Shown here: positions 8,712-14,723 of the stretch, piece after piece
Position numbering within the stretch: the first letter of the stretch is position 1
How the letters are laid out: each line of letters starts with the position of its first letter
NCBI GenBank assembly: GCA_023249955.1
Contig: JAHFBR010000002.1
Coordinates: forward strand, 1-21,973
Reading direction: 5' to 3'
DNA length: 21,973 nt
Source: a bacterium
Lineage (GTDB): Bacteria; Babelota; Babeliae; Babelales; RVW-14
Position numbers and translations under genes: made by a program
The notes under the pieces: generated by a model
The model's database searches: none
What the model was told of the DNA's origin: nothing
What the model saw: the letters and a program-made list of their open reading frames with translations, nothing else

Positions 8712-8715
8712 AAAA

Positions 8716-9177
8716 TTAGCGATAGAGCGATAGCTCCAGCTTTTTAAGATAGTCAAGGCTTTGGAGTCGACCAATCTTTTGTACGTCATTCTTTGCTTCT
8801 GCGAGTGCAAGACGAAAAGATTCAGAATCTTTTATCTGGTCAATAAAGGCACTGAATTCTTGATCAAACATCGGCAATTCTGCTGTTACAATGTCAAAAA
8901 TTTCTTCGTAATTCATACCAAAATACTCATGCACGATAACATTTCTAAAATCAACAATATCTCGCCACTCCGGTTTTACCAATGGCTTAAGCCTATCGTC
9001 TTTCAAAATATTACCCACTGCCTCACCAATAATTTCAAGTTCACGTGTAACCACAATAAAGGTCGCTTCGTCGCTCACAAACTGATATGCACTTTTTATG
9101 GGTGCCATAAAGCGATAAATCGTATCGAAGCAAATCAAAACATCAATCGCAAATTGCTCTGGATAACGCTTAGGCAT
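8716..9177 (-). CDS. hepT: HepT-like HEPN toxin (DUF86 family)
   Basis: HEPN-domain RNase toxin partnered with the upstream MNT antitoxin. The catalytic RX4HXY motif is intact: Arg78, His83, Tyr85 (FRNVIVHEYF). The helical DUF86 core covers about residues 1-112, with TRELEIIGEAVGNI in the middle. Family members are usually about 110-120 residues; here about 35-40 extra residues follow (FRLALAEAKNDVQKIGRLQS and onward), mainly helical. I chose ATG 9177, which overlaps the end of mntA by 8 bases and has GAGGA 8 bases upstream; longer readings run through mntA and have no basis. In studied pairs (for example in Shewanella) the MNT protein AMPylates the motif tyrosine to silence HepT, so Tyr85 would be the expected target. 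Confidence 0.85.
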   Translation of the reverse strand: MPKRYPEQFAIDVLICFDTIYRFMAPIKSAYQFVSDEATFIVVTRELEIIGEAVGNILKDDRLKPLVKPEWRDIVDFRNVIVHEYFGMNYEEIFDIVTAELPMFDQEFSAFIDQIKDSESFRLALAEAKNDVQKIGRLQSLDYLKKLELSLYR

Positions 9178-9472
9178 AGACGATATCCTCTTCGATCCCA
9201 CGCATAATAAAGCCACGCACCGTGCCAAAGTACCCAATATCGACTTTTTTGCCAAAAGCCTCTTCTAAAAAATCACGTAAGCGCAACCTGTTGCGAAATT
9301 TATGCTCTTTGGCTTCAATCAGCAAATCAATATCACTGGTACCTGTCTGTTCACCGCGCGCATAAGAACCAAACAGTGCAATTTTAGTAACACCAAACTC
9401 TTTTTCAAGTAGGTCCTTATGAGAACGCAAAAAAGTAATGATCTGGTCTCTATCCAAAGCGGCTGTTTTCAT
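9170..9472 (-). CDS. mntA: MntA-like minimal nucleotidyltransferase antitoxin
   Basis: 100-residue MNT-fold nucleotidyltransferase. The GSX10DXD motif is intact: Gly35-Ser36 (FGSYARG) and Asp47-Ile-Asp49 (SDIDLLIE), with a third acidic residue at Asp78 (KKVDIGYF). Proteins of this type add AMP to their HEPN partner toxin. The ATG at 9472 has AAAGG 6 bases upstream; an upstream start at 9490 would add six residues. Its stop overlaps hepT by 8 bases, as in most MNT-HEPN operons. The pair lies just upstream of leuS on the same strand, so the three genes may be read together. Confidence 0.87.
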   Translation of the reverse strand: MKTAALDRDQIITFLRSHKDLLEKEFGVTKIALFGSYARGEQTGTSDIDLLIEAKEHKFRNRLRLRDFLEEAFGKKVDIGYFGTVRGFIMRGIEEDIVYA

Positions 9473-9795
9473 AGCTAACCTTTCAATCATGGCCTATCAG
9501 TGATACAAGCATAGCATAAAAAGTGGTGCTGCTTATAGAAAATCACCGCTCGGCCACTGGCGAACAAGTCCCCCAGTCTAGCACAATCACAAAAAAGCAA
9601 AATATCCCCAAAACGCACTTTGTGCCGCAGGAATCGAACAAAACCCCCCGTCCGGCACCACCCCCTCTGGCGTGTCAACTTTTTATATTATTGACTTATT
9701 GTAAATATTTCTAGTAGGGTGGAGCTAGGGAACACGAGGGATTTTCAGAGCTTTGCTTATTTCATCAAAAAGGGAAGAATTACGAGGGGGATGAC
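9473..9795. other. Divergent intergenic region between mntA and the C11 peptidase gene
   Basis: About 320 bases without a supported gene. Both flanking genes are transcribed away from it, so promoters for both are expected. A weak rightward candidate is TTGACT at 9691-9696 followed by an AT-rich stretch, with no good -10 at ideal spacing. A GTGCCG/CGGCAC stem (9622-9627 and 9653-9658) encloses 25 bases but does not make a tRNA. GAGGGG at the right edge serves the peptidase gene. Confidence 0.5.
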
Positions 9796-11172
9796 ATGAA
9801 AGCATCAAGAATATCAACAATTTTTTTTGCCAAAAAACGATTTTATTTTATATTGTGCAATTTGTTCGTGCTGTGCAGCACCGTAGCGGCACAGGCCGGA
9901 TGCGAGTGGACGGCACTGGTGTACGTGCAGGCTAAGAACAATTTAAGCCCATTCGCGCTCAAAAATTTCAGTGACATGGCCTCTATCGGATCCAACGACA
10001 ACGTCAACCTGGTGGTGCAGTGGTACCAGCCTGGCAGCCACGGCGTCTGGCGCTACAAGATTGAAAAGGGCAAGATGGTGCTGGATGAATGCAACGCCAT
10101 CGATAGTGATGGCAACACGCCACGCGATCTGACCGATTCGATGCGCTGGGCCGTTACCAAATATCCCGCCCAAAAATATTCGCTGATTTTGTGGAACCAT
10201 GGCATCGGCATCATCGACCCGCTATGGGGCCGATCAGCCTCATCATCGTGGCGCACCGATGAACAATTTGTTTTGAACGACCTGCTGGTACGCCAAAACC
10301 CACGCTTTCAAATTGAAGGCGTCACCACCGACCATGTAACAACGCTGGTCCAAAACGAAGAAGAAAAGATCATGCAAGAGATTGCCGAAACGTTGCTGGC
10401 AACCACGCCACGCGGCATATTATTTAACGAACACAGCAAAACGTACATGAACAATCAAAGCCTTGCGCAAGCACTGCATGACATCAAAACAAACATTCTG
10501 GGCGGCAAAAAAATCGATCTGCTGGGCATGGACGCCTGCTTGATGGCCATGGTTGAGGTTGGCTATCTTGCACGCAATTACGCCCATGTTTTTGTGGGAT
10601 CACAAGAAGTTGAGCTGGCCCACGGCTGGAACTACGCAGCCCTGGCGCAGCTTTTTTCGACCAAAAACAGTTCATCTGATCAAGTGGCACGCGGTATTAT
10701 TTCAAGCTACGAGGCGTACTACAAAGATAAAATTCATTTCCACACGCAATCGGCAATCAAGCTTGACACCATGACCATGCTTAAAGATTCGATTGATCGG
10801 TTTGTAAACGCGTATCGTGCCTGCAAAAAAAATAACGCTGGCGTTGTTGATATGATCAAACGTGCTCGTCGCGCTTGCTTGCAGTTCAGTGCCGCAAATT
10901 ATATCGACCTGCACACATTTTATATCGAGTGTAGTAATCAAATAAATAGCCAGGGAAATACTGCAGCATTTAATGATCTTAAAGTTGCACTGCAATCCGG
11001 CATGCGAGCCATCGAGGGGGCCGTTATTGCCAACACGGCGGGCAAAAATTTGGTACGGGCCAAGGGGTTATCGATTTACTTCCCACAAGGATATATCGAT
11101 GCCTCGTACCCACGCACCGAGTTTGCACGTGATTGTCAGTGGTACAGTTTTATTCAAGAACTGCAACGTTAG
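9796..11172 (+). CDS. Secreted clostripain-type (C11 family) cysteine peptidase
   Basis: 458 residues. The signal peptide has a basic start and a hydrophobic core (FYFILCNLFVLCSTVAAQA), with cleavage expected after AQA near residue 34, so the enzyme is exported. The C11 catalytic pair is visible: His135 (LILWNHGIG) and Cys248 (LLGMDACLMAMVEVGY), spaced as in the family. GILFNEHSKTYMNNQSLAQAL between them fits the family core, and FVGSQEVELAHGWNY follows the cysteine, as in other members. C11 enzymes usually cut after Arg or Lys and may self-process. The ATG at 9796 has a GAGGGG site 6 bases upstream. The gene stands alone and ends at a strong terminator. In a host-associated bacterium this could be a virulence or nutrient-acquisition protease; that role is inference. 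Confidence 0.85.
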   Translation: MKASRISTIFFAKKRFYFILCNLFVLCSTVAAQAGCEWTALVYVQAKNNLSPFALKNFSDMASIGSNDNVNLVVQWYQPGSHGVWRYKIEKGKMVLDECNAIDSDGNTPRDLTDSMRWAVTKYPAQKYSLILWNHGIGIIDPLWGRSASSSWRTDEQFVLNDLLVRQNPRFQIEGVTTDHVTTLVQNEEEKIMQEIAETLLATTPRGILFNEHSKTYMNNQSLAQALHDIKTNILGGKKIDLLGMDACLMAMVEVGYLARNYAHVFVGSQEVELAHGWNYAALAQLFSTKNSSSDQVARGIISSYEAYYKDKIHFHTQSAIKLDTMTMLKDSIDRFVNAYRACKKNNAGVVDMIKRARRACLQFSAANYIDLHTFYIECSNQINSQGNTAAFNDLKVALQSGMRAIEGAVIANTAGKNLVRAKGLSIYFPQGYIDASYPRTEFARDCQWYSFIQELQR

Positions 11173-11217
11173 ATCGTAGTAATTCGACAACTTAAAAATC
11201 CATTCGGAAGCTCGCTT

Positions 11218-11250
11218 AAGAGTGCCACAGGCTGTGGCACTCTTGTATTT
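11218..11250 (+). terminator. Rho-independent terminator after the C11 peptidase
   Basis: A perfect 11-base-pair stem (AAGAGTGCCAC with GTGGCACTCTT) around the loop AGGCT covers 11218-11244 and is followed by a T-rich tail (GTATTTTA). It begins 46 bases after the peptidase stop. Because the stem is symmetrical it might also act on the other strand, but no leftward gene ends here. Confidence 0.8.
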
Positions 11251-11341
11251 TATGATCTGTTATGCGCGATTCATTTGACGATTGGATAATCATTTGTAAG
11301 CCAATAATTCTCAAGCTCTGAAAGGGCGGGATCGATCCGCT

Positions 11342-11385
11342 TTGCATCATACGCAAAACATGCTAGTATTGGCATATGATTATGC
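11342..11385 (+). promoter_or_regulatory. Promoter and likely operator of the higBA operon
   Basis: TTGCAT (11342-11347), a 16-base spacer and an extended -10 (TGCTAGTAT, 11361-11369) give a good sigma70 promoter. Two small inverted repeats overlap it: TTTGC-N7-GCAAA (11341-11357) on the -35 and GCATA-TGAT-TATGC (11372-11385) on the probable start site. HigA-type antitoxins commonly repress their own operon by binding such repeats, so these are candidate HigA sites. AAAGGG four bases before the higB ATG is the ribosome binding site. Confidence 0.55.
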
Positions 11386-11403
11386 TTGCCGCGAAAGGGT
11401 TGC

Positions 11404-11774
11404 ATGAAGTTAAAACCTTTAGTTTGGGTTGGGTCAAGTAAATCTGATCTGCTTGAGATGCCACAAGAAATCATCCGTAGCGCTGGATTCCATTTGCGCC
11501 TTGCCCAAGAAGGAAAAATGGGAAAAACTGTGTAATCATTAAAGGCTTTGGCGGTGCTGGGGTAATTGAGATCAAAGACAACGATCCCTCTGGAACGTTT
11601 AGAGTTGTTTACACCGTCAGAATGGCGCACATTGTATTTGTCCTGCATGCATTTCAGAAGAAATCGAAACAGGGGATAGCAACACCAAAACGAGAAATGG
11701 ATCTGGTAGAAAAGCGACTCAAGCAAGCTCAGCAAATATATAAGGATTTAGGATATGGAAAAAAAGAAAAATAG
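11404..11774 (+). pseudogene. higB: HigB/Gp49-like (RelE superfamily) toxin, frame broken
   Basis: The first frame starts MKLKPLVWVGSSKSDLLEMP, typical of phage-derived Gp49-like/HigB mRNA interferase toxins, but stops at a TAA (11533-11535) after 43 residues. The missing half continues at once in another frame (from about 11538): IKGFGGAGVIEIKDND, then FRVVYTVRMAHIVFVLHAFQ and KKSKQGIATPKREMDL, ending at TAG 11772-11774. Together they rebuild a complete toxin of about 120 residues. The break lies between 11521 and 11540 and fits loss of one base near GTGTAATCATT (or gain of two). It may be true inactivation, a read error, or programmed frameshifting; there is no obvious slippery heptamer, so the first two are likelier. 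It overlaps higA by 20 bases, as is usual in this family. Confidence 0.8.
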
Positions 11775-12201
11775 CCCACTTAACAAAAAGATTGCCCAAA
11801 ATAAACCAAAAGATTTTGAATTCGGCTCGAATAATATTTTTGCAGACTTGGGATTCCCCAACCCCGAAGAAGAATTAGCAAAGTCTGAGCTTGCAATCCA
11901 AATCTATCATCTCATTAAACAAAAGAAGCTCTCGCAGGCAAAAGCCGCCGTTTTACTCGGCGTAGATCAGGCCAAAGTTTCAGCGTTGATGACGGGAAAA
12001 CTTTCGGGGTTTTCCATAGAACGACTGTTTAGATTTCTCAATGCCCTTGGTCAAGATGTAGCCATCAGGGTAAAACCCACGTCACGAACTCAAGCAAAGA
12101 GACGTACAACGGTGGGATCTTCCAAACCAATGCGCCGTGAAATTGGTGATGCATCCAGAGGCTCGCGGGCATATTCTGTACACGCTAAAAAGCGTAGCTG
12201 A
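11755..12201 (+). CDS. higA: HigA-like XRE-family helix-turn-helix antitoxin
   Basis: 148 residues. The core matches antitoxins of Gp49-like toxins: FGSNNIFADLGFPNPEEELA at about 23-42, then a helix-turn-helix (about 57-95: KKLSQAKAAVLLGV, DQAKVSALMTGKLSGFSIER) and FLNALGQDVAIRV. Expected roles are to bind and silence the HigB toxin and to repress the shared promoter. AAGGA lies 8 bases before the ATG. Residues about 112-148 (Arg/Ser-rich, ending SVHAKKRS) are not typical of the family, whose members usually end soon after the VKP segment; this tail runs into the repeat-rich DNA downstream and may be a read-through addition. The HTH part is intact although the toxin frame is broken. Confidence 0.82.
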   Translation: MEKKKNSPLNKKIAQNKPKDFEFGSNNIFADLGFPNPEEELAKSELAIQIYHLIKQKKLSQAKAAVLLGVDQAKVSALMTGKLSGFSIERLFRFLNALGQDVAIRVKPTSRTQAKRRTTVGSSKPMRREIGDASRGSRAYSVHAKKRS

Positions 12202-12302
12202 TCGAAACAATGTATCGCCCACCCGTCTTCGCTCTCTCGCAGAGCTATCCAGCCTACGCTCAAGTAGCTACGGCGGACAGGTTGTCGGGCAGGCAGGACA
12301 GG

Positions 12303-12332
12303 CCTGGATCCCCGATCGAGTCGGGGATGACA
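12303..12332. repeat. Extragenic palindromic repeat unit
   Basis: ATCCCCGA (12308-12315) and TCGGGGAT (12321-12328) form a perfect 8-base-pair stem with loop TCGAG, flanked by CCTGG and GACA. Units of this form (a short CCCCGA/TCGGGG stem flanked by CTGGAT and ATGACA) are familiar dispersed palindromes in several host-associated bacteria; that likeness is from memory, and a count in the whole genome would decide it. Confidence 0.65.
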
Positions 12333-12387
12333 ACAAATGCTTTGCAATCCTACTCTTTTAATAAGTTGAGCAGGAGTCACACCTTCG

Positions 12388-12419
12388 GTTATCTGATTAA
12401 TTTTTCCAAATCAGCGCAA
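12388..12419. repeat. 32-base perfect direct repeat, copy 1
   Basis: Begins GTTATCTGATTAATTTTTCC and ends AAATCAGCGCAA. Copy 2 is at 12567-12598; starts are 179 bases apart. It contains a short inverted pair (CTGATT/AATCAG) around the T-rich centre, so each copy can fold into a small hairpin. Confidence 0.85.
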
Positions 12420-12566
12420 TCCAGCCTACGCTTTTTATAGCTACCGCCGTCGCTCTACGAGCTATGGCGTGTCACGACGTAGCTGCTTCGCAGCGTAGTC
12501 GGACGGCGGACAGGCTGAACGGGCGTGGCGCATAGTCATTCGATTTCGTTCGCCAACAAGAATCTC

Positions 12567-12598
12567 GTTATCTGATTAATTTTTCCAAATCAGCGCAA
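12567..12598. repeat. 32-base perfect direct repeat, copy 2
   Basis: Identical to 12388-12419. The DNA between the two copies is G+C-rich and palindromic, so the pair may mark the ends of a duplicated or inserted segment. Confidence 0.85.
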
Positions 12599-12643
12599 CT
12601 GAACGGACGTGGCGCTATGCGCCATCGCCGTGATTTTGCGCGT

Positions 12644-12675
12644 CCGTGGGTCCAGGGCGAAGCCTTGGTGCACGG
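12644..12675. repeat. Imperfect hairpin in the repeat block
   Basis: CCGTG (12644-12648) pairs with CACGG (12671-12675), and the inner CCAGGGC/GCCTTGG arms pair around GAA with one G-T wobble. There is no T-tract on either side, so it is not a terminator. It sits directly before a second, stronger hairpin. Confidence 0.55.
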
Positions 12676-12678
12676 AGG

Positions 12679-12710
12679 TGCAGGAGGTGTTTGCAAAAAC
12701 ATCTCCTGCA
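12679..12710. repeat. Strong 14-base-pair hairpin with GCAA tetraloop
   Basis: TGCAGGAGGTGTTT (12679-12692) pairs with AAACATCTCCTGCA (12697-12710), with one G-T wobble, closing on a GCAA loop of the stable GNRA class. On the + strand it is followed by TTTAACCCTTT, a poor termination tail. It lies beyond the terminator of the leftward barrel gene, so it may serve as a backup transcription barrier or be another repeat unit. Confidence 0.7.
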
Positions 12711-12732
12711 TTTAACCCTTTAGGCGGATTTT

Positions 12733-12774
12733 TTGCCCCAAAAAAAGAAGGCCGGTCCAAAAAAACCGGCCTTC
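12733..12774 (-). terminator. Rho-independent terminator of the barrel/giant-protein operon
   Basis: GAAGGCCGGT (12747-12756) and ACCGGCCTTC (12765-12774) form a perfect 10-base-pair stem with an 8-base loop. On the reverse strand the stem is followed by seven T residues and then GGGGC. It starts 34 bases after the stop of the barrel gene (12808), as expected for an intrinsic terminator. Confidence 0.9.
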
Positions 12775-12807
12775 TCCAGACTCTCTTCAAAAAAAGAGAA
12801 AATCTAT

Positions 12808-14652
12808 TTAGTAGCGGATATTGAACCCTGCATGGCAGTCACGATCTCTCATGACATTTTGTCCAGCAAATGTCGCGCTACCGCCTGCAAAGATTTCAAA
12901 GTACGGATTGATTTGGAACGATGTCTCGCTGCGTACTTTGTGTGCGATGGCTTCGGTGTTCTTGCGGGCAAGGGCGTTGCTGAGCGGTTGTAGGTTGCTG
13001 TTTGGATCGCCAGGAGCTGTAATCAATGCACCCAAGAATGATTGCATTGTTTGGCTCTTGAAGGTCAAATGATCTTCCGTCTTGTAGTAAATCTCATAAC
13101 CAAGCGTCGAACGAATGGCGCTGGTTTTTGGATGGAAGAAGTTCAAATCAAAGTGACCAACAAAGTAGCCCCAGTCAACATCCGCATCGGCACGTGGACC
13201 AATGTTCTTGATCTGAGCGCCGTGGAATGCAGCAATGCGATGCTCGGTGCCTTCAAGCACAAATGAGTAGTGCGCATCGGCTTTAACATTCAACCAGTTC
13301 CATGGTTGGTATGCTATCAGAGCACCAACTTTGACTTCAAAGTGCTCGCCGTTGCCCAAGAGTGCTTTGTACGGGTTGCCAAACTTGTCTTTGTCGCCAC
13401 CAGTTGGAAAGCGAACGCCAACACACAGTTCACCCATCCAGTCTGAATTGAAGGTGTGTTCATAGAACAGGTCTAGATCGATATCGCCCATGCCGGAACG
13501 AATTTGTGTATCGAAAGAAAAATCATTTTTTGCGAAGAATTGAAAGATATTTTGCCTGAACTGAAGCAAAATATTCTCAATACCCGTCGCAACAGTAGGA
13601 CCAACACCAGCTTGGTTAGCTACACCAGCACCGAAACGAAGTGGATCAGGGGAGTTCGTTTGACGATGAAAAATAAGCCAAAGGTTCGACTTATTTGCAC
13701 CAAAAGTAGAAGCACCATCGGTCAGAACGTTGATATAGTTAAAACCCGCATCGAAGAATCTAAGTTGGGTATTGTCAGGTAAAAAGTTATTACCGTTAGC
13801 AGCCACAGCAACAACGTTATTGGAACCAATCGTTGAGGCATTTGCATTTAATGCATCCGCTACCATGTTGGTTACTTGATAAGCAAATAACTTAGGAAAG
13901 CCTACATTTGCAATATCACCACTCGCAAGCGCTGCAGGTGACGCAGTAGCGTTCGCAGCAGCAATGTTGTTATTGAGAATGCTAAAAACGTTATTTCCCG
14001 TTGTTAAAATTGAAGTCCCTGCTGTTGTGCGTAATCTCTCAATCAAATCCATTCTGTAGGCGGTTACAACTACATCACTTTCCTGCGCTACACCAGGAGC
14101 GGTACCATCAGCGGCTCTCGTAACTCTGATTTGCTTTGATTTTACAAATTGTGATGTAGGATCTTCATTCTCATCAAACCCACTATCATCACGCTCCCAC
14201 TCAACACGTCTGAATGGCACGGTTGCTCGTAAACCAATGCGGCCTTTATTTTTCCATACTGGGTAGTCCCAGCGAGCACCAAGCGTCATTCCATATTCGG
14301 TATAACTCACGCGAGGGCTGATAGGTGTAATTGCCATGAAGGGGTTGAATTCTTCAACATTCAAGGGCACATCTGAGCCAGGAAATATTTGATTTAAAGT
14401 AAAATCTGCTTTGTTGAAAATCAAAGCAGTCAGTGGCTGAGCCTTAGTGCCATGCTTTAAGAATGCTTTATGCGCTTCTTTGGCATGCACGGCAGACCAC
14501 CAGTTCAGATTATATTTATCTTTGTGCAACTTTTCAAACGTATAACGGATCGGCCCATCCGCCGAAATCCATGGTGTGCGCCACTCTGATGCTTGAGCAG
14601 TGGCAGACACCAGTGCTCCTGCAAGCAGAAGCTTTTTCAGGTTATTTCTCAT
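12808..14652 (-). CDS. Outer-membrane beta-barrel protein of unknown function
   Basis: 614 residues. The signal peptide MRNNLKKLLLAGALVSATAQA is followed by mature SEWRTPWIS. The protein ends HAGFNIRY: a C-terminal aromatic with alternating hydrophobic residues, the usual signal for the BAM machinery. Alternating strands with aromatic girdles fill the C-terminal half (YGMTLGARWDYPVW, IRSTLGYEIYYKT, YFEIFAGGSATFAG). Residues about 205-305 form an Asn/Ala/Ser-rich, low-complexity stretch (NNVFSILNNNIAAANATAS and following) that probably makes a long exposed loop or insert. GGGAG lies 7 bases before the ATG. It follows the giant exported-protein gene by 71 bases on the same strand, so the two are probably one operon and may be partners. 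No known porin or transporter family is evident. Confidence 0.75.
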   Translation of the reverse strand: MRNNLKKLLLAGALVSATAQASEWRTPWISADGPIRYTFEKLHKDKYNLNWWSAVHAKEAHKAFLKHGTKAQPLTALIFNKADFTLNQIFPGSDVPLNVEEFNPFMAITPISPRVSYTEYGMTLGARWDYPVWKNKGRIGLRATVPFRRVEWERDDSGFDENEDPTSQFVKSKQIRVTRAADGTAPGVAQESDVVVTAYRMDLIERLRTTAGTSILTTGNNVFSILNNNIAAANATASPAALASGDIANVGFPKLFAYQVTNMVADALNANASTIGSNNVVAVAANGNNFLPDNTQLRFFDAGFNYINVLTDGASTFGANKSNLWLIFHRQTNSPDPLRFGAGVANQAGVGPTVATGIENILLQFRQNIFQFFAKNDFSFDTQIRSGMGDIDLDLFYEHTFNSDWMGELCVGVRFPTGGDKDKFGNPYKALLGNGEHFEVKVGALIAYQPWNWLNVKADAHYSFVLEGTEHRIAAFHGAQIKNIGPRADADVDWGYFVGHFDLNFFHPKTSAIRSTLGYEIYYKTEDHLTFKSQTMQSFLGALITAPGDPNSNLQPLSNALARKNTEAIAHKVRSETSFQINPYFEIFAGGSATFAGQNVMRDRDCHAGFNIRY

Positions 14653-14687
14653 AGGAATCTCCCTTTTTCAATTTCTCTTTTTTATGG

Positions 14688-14711
14688 GCGGGCAGGGGTG
14701 ACCCTGCCCGC
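14688..14711. repeat. Strong hairpin between the giant-protein and barrel genes
   Basis: GCGGGCAGGG (14688-14697) pairs with CCCTGCCCGC (14702-14711) around the loop GTGA: ten base pairs, almost all G-C. It lies 13 bases after the stop of the giant gene. In the leftward transcript the bases after it are A-rich rather than U-rich, so it does not fit a rho-independent terminator; it could shield the upstream mRNA from 3' exonucleases or slow transcription. Confidence 0.7.
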
Positions 14712-14723
14712 GTTATGTGCCTG

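Larger units (their letters stand above)
12202..12725. repeat. Gene-free block of interspersed direct and inverted repeats
   Basis: No frame here resembles a protein; the open frames are typical by-products of palindromic repeats. The block contains ATCCAGCCTACGCT twice (12247-12260, 12419-12432), CGGCGGACAGG twice (12271-12281, 12504-12514), a 32-base perfect direct repeat (12388-12419 and 12567-12598), CTGAACGGRCGTGGCGC twice with one mismatch (12515-12531, 12599-12615), and several hairpins listed separately. The G+C-rich repeat units alternate with AT-rich joints. This looks like a site where extragenic repeat units have piled up between higA and the outer-membrane protein gene. Confidence 0.75.

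Noticed and set aside
8645..8715. T-box or amino-acid-responsive leader for leuS
   Set aside because: Only 71 bases separate hepT from leuS, and no specifier loop, T-box sequence or terminator stem is visible.
9622..9660. tRNA- or tmRNA-like end (GTGCCG/CGGCAC stem followed by ACCA, with a GTTCGATTCC-like string on the reverse strand)
   Set aside because: No D-arm, anticodon arm or five-base T-stem can be formed, and the T-loop-like string is on the opposite strand to the ACCA end.
12202..12725. CRISPR array
   Set aside because: The 32-base repeat occurs only twice, the distance between copies is far longer than a spacer, and no cas gene is present.
12090..12824. Several short frames on both strands in the repeat block
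   Set aside because: Their translations come from palindromic repeats (for example HPRLDRGSR-like strings) and they lack ribosome binding sites and family likeness.
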